Shown here: positions 1 to 6,481 of the stretch, one piece after another
Position numbering within the stretch: position 1 is the first letter of the stretch
Layout: each line of letters opens with the position of its first letter
Assembly (NCBI GenBank): GCA_044450465.1
Contig: JBIOJB010000093.1
Location: 1 to 11,707, forward strand
DNA length: 11,707 nucleotides
Origin: JBIOJB01 sp044450465
Lineage (GTDB): Bacteria > Chloroflexota > Dormibacteria > Dormibacterales > Dormibacteraceae
Reading direction: 5' to 3'
Made by a program: the position numbers and the translations under genes
Notes under the pieces: model-generated
What the model saw: only the letters and a program-made list of their open reading frames with translations
What the model was told of the DNA's origin: nothing
The model's database searches: none

Positions 1-176
1 ACCTGGACTCGCAGCAGGTCCGTGGCGAGGGCTTCTCGTACGCGTTCGGGATCGACGCCTTCGCACGTCAGTGCCTGCTGAAAGGGCTGGATGAGATCTC
101 GCTGTTTGAGCAACATGGCTCCGCGATCGACGCGTACGAATCGCGCCGCGCGTCATGGCTCCCGACCCTCAAGTAG
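1..176 (+). CDS. leuD: 3-isopropylmalate dehydratase small subunit, C-terminal part (5' end outside window)
   Basis: This is the last 57 codons of the small subunit of isopropylmalate isomerase, which with LeuC converts 2-isopropylmalate to 3-isopropylmalate in leucine synthesis in the cytoplasm. The frame is open from base 3 and ends at TAG 174-176. The translated tail contains the family pattern of a Phe-Arg/Ala-rich DAFARQCLLKGLDEI segment followed by EQHGSAIDAYESRR and a terminal WLP, matching the usual LeuD end. The residues seen are the helical C-terminus rather than the substrate loop, so activity cannot be judged from here. It is convergent with ilvD, another branched-chain amino acid gene, which supports the call. 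The gene start and any leuC lie outside the window to the left. Confidence 0.9.
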   Translation, partial: LDSQQVRGEGFSYAFGIDAFARQCLLKGLDEISLFEQHGSAIDAYESRRASWLPTLK

Positions 177-182
177 GGGGCG

Positions 183-207
183 AAGCAGCGGTCAGGGTGA
201 GCTGCTT
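183..207. terminator. weak inverted repeat between convergent leuD and ilvD
   Basis: A perfect 7-base inverted repeat, AAGCAGC (183-189) and GCTGCTT (201-207), is separated by 11 bases and starts 7 bases after the leuD stop. It is placed where a terminator for leuD would be expected, but the loop is long and no T run follows. It could be chance. Nothing else was recognised in 208-281. Confidence 0.25.
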
Positions 208-281
208 GGGTCCCACCTGGTTCCTTGGCTCGGCTTCACGCTGAAGGCGGCGTCAGCACCGTAGGCCCATCCTTGACCTGA

Positions 282-1949
282 TCAGGGCGTGAGCATGGCT
301 CCTTCGGAGGCAGATCCGACAAGAAGCGCGTAGCGAGCCAGAACGCCGCGGCGGTAGTGCGGCTCGGGTGGCGACCAATTCTTCATCCGGGCGGCGATGT
401 CGACGCCTTCGACTGCGATGGTCCGCGTCTCGACGTCGATGCTGATCACGTCACCGTCGTGAAGCGCAGCCAGCGGTCCGCCCACCGCCGCCTCGGGCGC
501 CACGTGCCCGATCATCAAGCCGCGCGTCGCGCCTGAGAACCTGCCGTCGGTGACCATCGCGACGGACTCGCCCAGCCCCTCACCGACGATCGCAGCCGTG
601 ACCTGAAGCATCTCGCGCATACCTGGCCCGCCTTTCGGTCCCTCGTACCGGATCACAACAGTGTCCCCTGCCTTTATTTGTCCGGCCAGCACCGCGGCAA
701 AGGCGTCCTCCTCCCGGTTGAAGACCCGCGCCGGGCCCCGGTGGCTCGTCGGTGTGTGCTGTGTGATCTTGACCACCGATCCGTCGGGGGCCAGCGACCC
801 GCGAAGCACCACCAGGCCGCCCTCGCTGCGCAGCGGCTTGGACAGGGGCACCACGACCTCCTGCCCGGCGGTCTCCTTCACCGACGCGCACTCCTCGCCC
901 AGCGTCCGGCCGGTGACAGTGAGAGCGTCGCCATCGATATAGCCCCCATCGATCAAACGCTTGGTGAGCAACGCGATGCCGCCCGCACGGTGCAGCTCCA
1001 CGGCGGCGAAGCGCCCGCCGGGCTTGAGGTCACACAGGAGCGGCGTTCGGCGGCTGATGCGGTCGATGTCGTCGATCGCGAGCTCGACGCCAGCCTCCCG
1101 AGCCAGCGCCAGCAGATGAAGGACCGCGTTGGTGGATCCACCGCTCGCCGCAACCGCGGCGATGGCGTTGTCGAAGGCGCGCCGCGTGAGGATGCGCGAC
1201 GGCCGGATGTCGTTTTCGAGCACCGCCATCACCGCCCGTCCGGCGGCCTCCGCGGCCGGCTGCTTCTCCGCGGCCATCTGTGGGATCGAGTTGAAGCCGA
1301 CAGGCGAGAGGCCGATCACCTCCATGACCATCGACATCGTGTTGGCGGTGTACTGGCCGCCGCACGCTCCGGCGCCAGGGCATGCGACCGCTTCGAGCTC
1401 GGCGAGCTCCGCTTCTGACATCTTGCCCGCGGCAACGGCGCCGATCGCCTCGTAGACCTCGCCGACAGCCACGTCCTTGCCGCGGAAGCGGCCTGGCATG
1501 ATCGAGCCGCCGTAAAGGACCATCCCTGGCCGGTCGAGGCGGGTCAGCGCGATGGCAGACGCGGGGATAGTTTTGTCACAGGCGCACAGCGCAACTATCG
1601 CGTCGAACATATGGCCGCGCGAAATTAGCTCGATCGAGTCGGCGATCACCTCGCGGCTGACCAGCGAGGTCTTCATTCCCTCGTGGCCCATGGTGATGCC
1701 GTCCGAGATCGCGATCGTGTTGAACTCCATCGGGTTCGCGCCCGCGGCCTTGATGCCGGCCTTGAGCGGCACCGCCAAATCCCGCAGTCCGAAGTTGCAC
1801 GGCATAGTCTCGGTCCATACGTTGGACACCCCGACGAACGGCTTGTCGATGTCGGCAGCTGTCAGGCCTATGGCGTGGAGGAATGAGCGTGCTGCTGCGC
1901 GATCCCTGCCTTGGTAGAGTGCTCTGCTGGGCCGAATGGCTGAGCTCAT
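282..1949 (-). CDS. ilvD: dihydroxy-acid dehydratase
   Basis: This cytoplasmic iron-sulfur enzyme dehydrates 2,3-dihydroxy-isovalerate and 2,3-dihydroxy-3-methylvalerate to the 2-keto acids that precede valine, leucine and isoleucine. The 555-residue length is normal for the family. Cluster-ligand candidates are C51 (TMPCNF), C124 (CDK motif, with K126 as the lysine expected to be carbamylated) and C196 in the GAGACGGQYTANTMS motif. The C-terminal half has GPKGGPGMREML near 437-448 and TDGRFSG at 467-473, whose serine (472) is the expected catalytic base. All these are intact, so the enzyme should be active. The ATG at 1949 matches the family N-terminus. No Shine-Dalgarno sequence lies in the 20 bases before it. 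The gene stands alone: ilvB, ilvN and ilvC are not in the window. It runs in the same direction as the redox operon 72 bases upstream, but a hairpin separates them. Confidence 0.97.
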   Translation of the reverse strand: MSSAIRPSRALYQGRDRAAARSFLHAIGLTAADIDKPFVGVSNVWTETMPCNFGLRDLAVPLKAGIKAAGANPMEFNTIAISDGITMGHEGMKTSLVSREVIADSIELISRGHMFDAIVALCACDKTIPASAIALTRLDRPGMVLYGGSIMPGRFRGKDVAVGEVYEAIGAVAAGKMSEAELAELEAVACPGAGACGGQYTANTMSMVMEVIGLSPVGFNSIPQMAAEKQPAAEAAGRAVMAVLENDIRPSRILTRRAFDNAIAAVAASGGSTNAVLHLLALAREAGVELAIDDIDRISRRTPLLCDLKPGGRFAAVELHRAGGIALLTKRLIDGGYIDGDALTVTGRTLGEECASVKETAGQEVVVPLSKPLRSEGGLVVLRGSLAPDGSVVKITQHTPTSHRGPARVFNREEDAFAAVLAGQIKAGDTVVIRYEGPKGGPGMREMLQVTAAIVGEGLGESVAMVTDGRFSGATRGLMIGHVAPEAAVGGPLAALHDGDVISIDVETRTIAVEGVDIAARMKNWSPPEPHYRRGVLARYALLVGSASEGAMLTP

Positions 1950-1994
1950 GCGGGTGATTAGCTTAGGCGAACACTCGCGAAGCGGGTCCGCAGG
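1950..1994 (-). promoter_or_regulatory. probable ilvD promoter/5' region
   Basis: On the minus strand the sequence TAAGCTAAT ends 7 bases before the ilvD ATG. It holds two poor but plausible -10 candidates: TAAGCT, 10 bases from the ATG, and GCTAAT, 7 bases from it. With no ribosome binding site visible, a leaderless or nearly leaderless ilvD message is possible. No -35 element stood out, and no attenuator peptide with a run of Leu/Ile/Val codons was seen. Confidence 0.3.
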
Positions 1995-2016
1995 TGCTCA
2001 GCACTGTGCTGGAGCA
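1995..2016 (-). terminator. hairpin downstream of ctaG, candidate operon terminator
   Basis: TGCTC-AGCAC (1995-2004) pairs with GTGCT-GAGCA (2006-2010 and 2012-2016), with one bulged base at 2011 and a very tight loop. It lies 5 bases past the ctaG stop in the direction of transcription. It fits the end of the leftward operon and would insulate ilvD. No T run follows on the minus strand, so it is not a textbook intrinsic terminator. Confidence 0.45.
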
Positions 2017-2021
2017 TTCGG

Positions 2022-2800
2022 TCACGACGCTGACGGCACCTCGGCCCGCGCCTGGTCGGCGCCATGCTCGCGGCCAAACCAGCGGAAGAAGACGGCCAGC
2101 GCTGTAGCGACGAGCATCACCTTCCCGAGGATCATCAGGACCGCGCCGGCGATGGTCTGGTCGATCAGCGCTGTGTAGCCGGGGATGAGGCGTGGAGCCT
2201 TTGCGTAGAACTCGTAGAAGGGAACGCGCGAGAAGATGAGCACCGCGCCACCCCATCCTGTGGCAGCGTGGCGATCAGCATGTACACGAGCTTCTGGGCC
2301 GGTGACATCTGCCAGCGCGAGCTCGCCGAGGTCGCGTCGAAGATCGGCCAGTAGAGGACCACTCCCGAGGCGATGAACATCACGTGCTCCAGCACGTGCA
2401 GCCAGTCCGTGTGAAGCGTTGCGTCGTAGAGGACTGGAAGGTGCCAGACGATCATCACAAGACCGGCTGCGATCTGCGCGGGAACCGGCTCGGTGACGGC
2501 CCTGACCCCTGGAAGGCCGGCCAGCCTGCGGGCCATCTGTGGGGACAAGCCGAGGATCATCAACGGCGGCGCGACGAATCCGAGCAGCACGTGCTGAAAC
2601 ATGTGAACGGTGTCCAGGTATTCGTCGCTGATCGTGTCGATCGGCGTCTCGAGCGCCAGCCAGAGCACGAGAATCCCGAGGCCGAAGTAGAGCCAATGAG
2701 CACGTCGGGCGTCGGCCGCGGTGCGGGCAAGCCCTGCGTATCCGAGGACGACGGCTACCAACCCCAGGTAGACCGTTGGGTCGAACGGCCAGGCCATCAC
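2022..2800 (-). CDS. ctaG: CtaG-type cytochrome c oxidase assembly protein, frameshifted
   Basis: This polytopic membrane protein belongs to the caa3_CtaG family, needed for assembly of caa3-type cytochrome oxidase and probably for copper handling. Residues 1-182 read in one frame from GTG 2800 (or ATG 2797). They include HMFQHVLLGFVAPPL near 66-80, then VWHLPVLYDATLHTDW and HVLEHVMF near 118-142, with H66, H70, H120, H130, H135 and H139. From about residue 183 this frame loses membrane character and runs out at 2165. The next stretch of the family, AVLIFSRVPFYEFYAK, and two more hydrophobic segments continue in another frame to the TGA at 2022. The crossover lies at or near CCCC 2251-2254 (GGGG in the coding strand). 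Adding one base there gives a continuous protein of about 259 residues, the usual family length. This may be a sequencing error, a recent mutation or recoding; a simple indel is likeliest. It is the last gene of the operon, 28 bases after the VKOR gene. Confidence 0.85.
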
Positions 2801-2828
2801 GGCCAGCGCAGCTTAAGGCCCGGCTGCG

Positions 2829-3227
2829 TCAGCGCCTGTACACCGCGATCAGGAGGATGACGACCACGAGGACGTGGGCGACGGTGCACCAAAGGCAGAT
2901 CGTGCCGAGCAGGACGATCTCGATGAAGACCAGGTAGAGGACCGCGACAGTGCCGACCGCCGACCAGGCGAGCTGGGCGCGGGGCAGATTCCGCGACCAG
3001 AGGACGGCGCTAACCACAAACCACGCCAGCCCCGCGACCGAAGTCGGAATCCCGGTTCCTGCAATGACCCCATAATGGCTCGACAGCACCGCCTCGCAGT
3101 TGATCGTTCCACCCGAAGGACAGGCGAGCGGGCTCACGGAATAGTGGACCGCGGTCAGGTAGACCGAGACGGCAATGCCCGCCACGCTCGCGGCGAGGGC
3201 AACCGCCTGAAGTCTCGACTGAACCAC
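2829..3227 (-). CDS. vitamin K epoxide reductase (VKOR) family thiol oxidase
   Basis: This small integral membrane enzyme re-oxidises a DsbA-like partner and passes electrons to quinone; it takes the role of DsbB in many actinobacteria and cyanobacteria. The 132 residues form about four hydrophobic segments (roughly 7-27, 58-78, 86-108, 112-129). Both family cysteine pairs are present: the loop pair C36 and C44, in CPSGGTINC with the same seven-residue gap as human VKOR, and the active-site CLWC at 111-114 next to the quinone pocket. The serine near 49-50 is also family-typical. There is no fused thioredoxin domain, so it needs a separate partner; the DUF929 protein encoded 7 bases upstream is the obvious one. 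The start is GTG 3227; the ribosome site is weak, so translation may depend on coupling to the upstream gene. Confidence 0.92.
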   Translation of the reverse strand: MVQSRLQAVALAASVAGIAVSVYLTAVHYSVSPLACPSGGTINCEAVLSSHYGVIAGTGIPTSVAGLAWFVVSAVLWSRNLPRAQLAWSAVGTVAVLYLVFIEIVLLGTICLWCTVAHVLVVVILLIAVYRR

Positions 3228-3234
3228 GAAACCG

Positions 3235-4062
3235 CTACCCGAGTTTCTTCTCGAGGGCCTGGATGGTGGCCGACGAGCAGACCGTCGCCGGCTGGTCGCC
3301 TGTCAGCTTGCAGATGGCGGCGGTTATCAGGTTCGCCGAGCCGAGGATCGCCTTGGCCTGAGGCGAGGACGGGTTCTGCAGCGCGGAGGCCACGTCCTGC
3401 CAGCTGTAGCCGGCCAGCATGTCCGGGATGTAGGTCGCTCCGGAAAAGGCGTATCGATTTCCGAAATCGACAAACGGGATGCTGTTGCTCCTGTCGTAGG
3501 CGTTCACCATCGCCTGCTCAGCGGAGGTCGGCGTTTGCAGTGGATTCTGGTTGCGGTCGCTTGTCTCGACCGAAAGAAAGTCGATGTACTGGCTTGTGAA
3601 TGACGCGTTCTGGAACGTGAAAGTTGGCGTGTTCGGATACACGTCGGTCGACGAAGAGCTGGTCGTCGCAAGACCCGAGAACGTCCCAAAACGGGAGAGC
3701 GCGATGATCATCGGCCACCGTTCGGCAGCGCAGTAAGGGCAGTACTCCGCGCCCTCGTAGAAGACCAAAGGTTTGCCGGTCGGGCCGGTTGCCGCTGTGC
3801 CCGACACCTTCACGATGGGCTGCGACGCCGTGCCCTGGCCGACGGCATCCAGCTCGGAGGTGGGCAGGCTCGTGATCGCGTCGACGACGACCTGCGCCGC
3901 GTTGGGCGGAAGAGGCGTCGGGGCGGGCGGCGTCGTGTACCACCGATAGGCAAGAAAGATCCCGACCACCACGGCCAGCCCGCCCGCCATCGCGGCCGGC
4001 GGCACCCAGGCCGGTGTCCGAGAAACCTGCTTCCGCACAGGTCGTGGGCGCTTGCTTGCCAT
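3235..4062 (-). CDS. membrane-anchored DUF929 thioredoxin-like protein (DsbA-like)
   Basis: This is a 275-residue protein with a basic cytoplasmic start, one membrane segment at about 22-41, a Pro-rich linker, and an extracytoplasmic domain. The signature is EYCPYCAAERWPM at 106-118, with the CPYC redox centre at C108 and C111; an IPF segment with P196 is the likely cis-proline. This arrangement is typical of DUF929, a thioredoxin-fold family found in archaea and high-GC bacteria. The likely role is a thiol-disulfide oxidase acting on exported proteins, kept oxidised by the VKOR gene that follows. Two further cysteines, C251 and C262, sit near the C-terminus and could form a structural or relay disulfide. 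The ATG overlaps the preceding stop by one base (TGATG), and a strong GGGAGG lies 4 bases upstream. Its actual substrates are unknown. Confidence 0.86.
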   Translation of the reverse strand: MASKRPRPVRKQVSRTPAWVPPAAMAGGLAVVVGIFLAYRWYTTPPAPTPLPPNAAQVVVDAITSLPTSELDAVGQGTASQPIVKVSGTAATGPTGKPLVFYEGAEYCPYCAAERWPMIIALSRFGTFSGLATTSSSSTDVYPNTPTFTFQNASFTSQYIDFLSVETSDRNQNPLQTPTSAEQAMVNAYDRSNSIPFVDFGNRYAFSGATYIPDMLAGYSWQDVASALQNPSSPQAKAILGSANLITAAICKLTGDQPATVCSSATIQALEKKLG

Positions 4063-5456
4063 CAGGCCTCCCTCGTTATGGGCTGGGCCAGGATCCAGAG
4101 GCTAGTCATCGTGTACATGACCATCAGCAACAGCATCGGGTATTGGCTCAGCAAAGCGCGCTGAGCCGTTCGGAAACGCTCTCCCGCTCTCAGGTGTGAG
4201 AGGTAGACGGCGATCACGTGGCCCAGGACTATGAGCACGACCTGGGCGTACCAGACGGTCGAGGCCTGAGCGAGCGCAAAGCTCGGCTTGAAGCTCGCGA
4301 CCGCCGGCCAGAGGTTCCAACCTCGCGCCAGCGGATCGTTGAGAAGAGAGATCAGGCCCTGGGACTGGACCACGACATAGCTGTAGTTGTGCGCCGCGTT
4401 GTACACGAGGGCTATGGGGACCAGCGTCAAGGAGAACGCCGACACCGTCGCCTTGATGTCCACCTTTCGCTTTCCCAGGTAGATGACCATCTCCATGAAT
4501 GCGATGAAGATGAGCAGGAAGGCGCTCGTCACCAGCAGGAGTCCGATGGACCTGATGAAGAACGAGCCCAAAGAGCCCATCGGCTTCCACAGAGGCCCCA
4601 GAGCGATGATGAAGTCCTGCCAGGTCGGCGTGGCGAGGATTCCGTCGAACGCCAGCGTACTGAGCATGAGGATCACGAACACGACTCGGTCCCACCCGGT
4701 AGGCCCGGGCTTGAGCAGGCCGACGCCCCAGGGCCTGAGGAAGACGGCGGTGATTCTCCCGGAGTCGTCACGTTCCGCTTCGACAGGACCGAAGCGTCCG
4801 ACGATGCCGAACAGCACGGTGAACCCCTCACAGTGCTCGAGCCACTCATCGCGGCCAAACAGCAGCATCCCCGCGACCGTGATCACCGAGTAGCTCAGGG
4901 CCGCCACCGCAAGGACCCAGGGCCGGTTGGCCAGCCCGCTCGTCAGCTCAAGGCCGGCAAAGGCGAGGTAGGCCGCTGCCGCCGGCCACACGCCGACCCG
5001 CGGAAGCGTCAGTAGTGGCTTGAGCCGGACGGCCTTGGCCAGGACGTCGTATAAGGCGGCCCAGGGATCGAGGAGGTACCAGAGGTTTCCGATGAGACCG
5101 GACACGATCACCGTGCCGGCCCAGAAGTAGATCCAGGTCAGGTACTCGGCCGGGTTGTAGACGGGGTTGGCGGATCCCCAAAAACCTGCGACCACCGTCG
5201 CCAGCAGGGCGAGCACCCCGATTAGGCCGCCGGCCGCTCGCGGCACAGGCGACTGAGCGATCGGCACCAGCCAACGGACTTCGCGCTTGGGATACTCCAG
5301 CGCCCTGGCCCCCACCTGGTCCCCGGCGAAGAGGACCACGAGTACGAAGGAGATGACCACCACGCCGGCCGCCGCATAGAGATAGAGGGCCAGACCGATG
5401 GGCAGGTCGTAGCGCTGACCGAAGCCGTGGAGAAGAACTGACGCGGCGGGCATCAT
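4062..5456 (-). CDS. polytopic membrane protein of unknown function
   Basis: The predicted 464-residue protein has roughly 10-12 hydrophobic segments spread over its whole length and no recognised catalytic domain. The N-terminus has a short HGFGQRYDLP motif (about residues 10-19) before the first membrane segment. Two striking conserved-looking stretches follow: NPVYNPAEYLTWIYFW (about 97-112) and NLWYLLDPWAALYD (about 124-137). From memory, similar actinobacterial proteins are sometimes labelled fenitrothion hydrolase; that label should not be read as function here. I chose ATG 5456, which overlaps the preceding stop as ATGA and has GGTGA just upstream. An alternative ATG at 5501 would overlap the cupredoxin-like gene by 49 bases. 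Position between a cupredoxin-like gene and disulfide/oxidase assembly genes suggests a role in copper or electron-transfer protein maturation, but this is inference only. Confidence 0.8.
   Translation of the reverse strand: MMPAASVLLHGFGQRYDLPIGLALYLYAAAGVVVISFVLVVLFAGDQVGARALEYPKREVRWLVPIAQSPVPRAAGGLIGVLALLATVVAGFWGSANPVYNPAEYLTWIYFWAGTVIVSGLIGNLWYLLDPWAALYDVLAKAVRLKPLLTLPRVGVWPAAAAYLAFAGLELTSGLANRPWVLAVAALSYSVITVAGMLLFGRDEWLEHCEGFTVLFGIVGRFGPVEAERDDSGRITAVFLRPWGVGLLKPGPTGWDRVVFVILMLSTLAFDGILATPTWQDFIIALGPLWKPMGSLGSFFIRSIGLLLVTSAFLLIFIAFMEMVIYLGKRKVDIKATVSAFSLTLVPIALVYNAAHNYSYVVVQSQGLISLLNDPLARGWNLWPAVASFKPSFALAQASTVWYAQVVLIVLGHVIAVYLSHLRAGERFRTAQRALLSQYPMLLLMVMYTMTSLWILAQPITREA
4067..4072 (-). 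promoter_or_regulatory. strong ribosome binding site of the DUF929 gene
   Basis: GGGAGG on the minus strand, 4 bases before ATG 4062-4060, lies inside the last codons of the upstream gene. It fixes the start and suggests that translation of this gene does not depend only on coupling. Confidence 0.7.
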
Positions 5457-5815
5457 GGGCTCACCGTCAGGGCGCCGAGATGCGCGCCGGTGCTCTCCCA
5501 CTCGATGTCACAGCTTCCGCAGGTCTTGTCGGCCTTGAAGGTGTGGCTGACCGTCTGACCCGCGACGGTGTTGAAAGCGATGTCGTACACGTGGAGGTGA
5601 ACTTCGCCGGTCGTATCGCTCGTGATGTTGATGGTCACGTTGTCGTTCACGTGAGCAGACAGGGAGGTTGGCATCATCGACTTCGCCCCGGTGACGGTCA
5701 GGTTGAAGGTCAGGTTCTGGCCCCCTTTGTGCCCGCTCGTGAAGATCAGCACCCCTCCGGCGGCGACGAAAAGCAGCAGCACGACGGCGACGATCAAGAT
5801 CCGAGTGCGGCTCAT
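5453..5815 (-). CDS. exported cupredoxin-like protein with CxxC motif
   Basis: This is a 120-residue protein with an N-terminal hydrophobic anchor or signal at about 5-26 and a single small beta-rich domain. The pattern VNDNVTINITSD, then EVHLHVYD, HTFKADK and a terminal GAHLGALTV resembles the cupredoxin/blue-copper fold. Candidate metal ligands are H73, H75, C102 and H112. The spacing is not that of a classical type 1 copper site, where Cys and the second His are close together, and there is a CGSC pair at 99-102. It may bind copper in another way, or the pair may be a disulfide. No lipobox is evident. The ATG at 5815 has AGAGGA 5 bases upstream. It follows the 5855-6481 gene by 39 bases and overlaps the next gene by 4, so it is mid-operon. 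An electron-transfer or copper-delivery role is inferred. Confidence 0.75.
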   Translation of the reverse strand: MSRTRILIVAVVLLLFVAAGGVLIFTSGHKGGQNLTFNLTVTGAKSMMPTSLSAHVNDNVTINITSDTTGEVHLHVYDIAFNTVAGQTVSHTFKADKTCGSCDIEWESTGAHLGALTVSP

Positions 5816-5820
5816 CTGTG

Positions 5821-5826
5821 TCCTCT
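5821..5826 (-). promoter_or_regulatory. ribosome binding site of the cupredoxin-like gene
   Basis: AGAGGA on the minus strand ends 5 bases before ATG 5815-5813 and supports that start. Confidence 0.6.
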
Positions 5827-5831
5827 TGTGG

Positions 5832-5846
5832 GCGCGCGAAGCGCGC
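5832..5846 (-). other. intercistronic GC hairpin
   Basis: A perfect hairpin, GCGCGC, a three-base loop, then GCGCGC, lies between the first and second genes of the leftward operon, 5 bases before the ribosome binding site of the second. No T run follows on the minus strand. It could act as an RNA processing or stability element, or as a partial attenuator that sets the ratio of the first gene to the rest. Confidence 0.45.
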
Positions 5847-5854
5847 GTTTGCGT

Positions 5855-6481
5855 TTAGAGACTGAAGCGCAAGAGGGACGGCGGGCCGCGCTTGTTATGG
5901 CCGCTGCTAACGACCTCGTAAATGAGTGAGCGCTGGACCGCCACCGGCGGCAGAAGTGCGACAGCCGGCACAGGCTCCGGTTGGGGCTGGATCAGATGGA
6001 GAGACGCACGGATCTCCTGGACCGCCGCCTCGAACTCGGCCATGAGCCAGCGCAGCGCGACAGCCGACAGCGCGGCGACCGGCAGCTGACCAAGGGTGCC
6101 CCACAGCAACAGCACCGCGGCGGAGGTGGCTGGGGCGCCGGAGAGGGCGGCCTCAAGCGTCTCCTGCCCGGCGAAGCATGCGAGCTGGATGGTGTAGAGG
6201 GCCGCCACCAGCGAAAGGAACGAGAAGCCCGTCGGGTGCGTCGCAATTTGGCGATGGCCCAGCATCTTCGCGGCGCCGATCATGAGCAGGGCGCCCAAAA
6301 GCAGCGCGGCTGCGATCCCGAGCCCGGTCTTGGCCACGAGCGGGAAGTAGGCGTGGGCGTTGGAGCTCTGCAGTCGAGGCGCGAGCGTGCCAAATCGCGC
6401 CTGATAGGCGAGCAGGTGACCCGCCTGGGAACCCAAAACCCCAACGGCCACGACGAAGATCGGCGCCCGCCGAGCGGTCAC
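5855..6481 (-). CDS. small His-containing four-helix membrane protein, unknown function
   Basis: This is a 208-residue protein with four hydrophobic segments (about 7-27, 52-73, 86-105, 118-148) and a Pro-rich C-terminal tail. Histidines flank the first loop: GHLLAY (H22) and NAHAYFP (H43). Segment three ends in CFAGQETLE (102-110), and the tail closes with HNKRGPPSLL (195-204). His-containing loops and an RGPP tail recall short membrane proteins seen beside copper-resistance genes in high-GC bacteria, from memory and at low confidence; no named family is assigned. The start is GTG 6481. GAGG lies only 3 bases before it, too close for a normal ribosome site, while a TATTAT box 7 bases upstream suggests a leaderless message. 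As the first gene of the leftward operon it probably shares the function of the copper/redox genes behind it. Confidence 0.72.
   Translation of the reverse strand: MTARRAPIFVVAVGVLGSQAGHLLAYQARFGTLAPRLQSSNAHAYFPLVAKTGLGIAAALLLGALLMIGAAKMLGHRQIATHPTGFSFLSLVAALYTIQLACFAGQETLEAALSGAPATSAAVLLLWGTLGQLPVAALSAVALRWLMAEFEAAVQEIRASLHLIQPQPEPVPAVALLPPVAVQRSLIYEVVSSGHNKRGPPSLLRFSL

Noticed and set aside
678..1418. 246-codon plus-strand open frame opposite ilvD
   Set aside because: The opposite strand encodes a full, motif-complete IlvD. The frame's protein is Arg/His/Gly-rich with no domain, as expected from the antisense of a GC-rich gene.
1963..2256. Separate 97-codon minus-strand gene downstream of truncated ctaG
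   Set aside because: It is the third frame through the ctaG 3' part. The membrane-like continuation is in the frame ending at 2022, so this one is a shadow.
4218..5015. 265-codon plus-strand frame opposite the polytopic membrane gene
   Set aside because: It is highly charged, low-complexity antisense sequence; the minus strand gives a coherent membrane protein with operon-type overlaps at both ends.
5457..5501. Earlier ATG (5501) for the polytopic membrane protein
   Set aside because: It would overlap the cupredoxin-like gene by 49 bases and add a charged 15-residue stretch; the ATGA overlap at 5456 is the usual operon arrangement.
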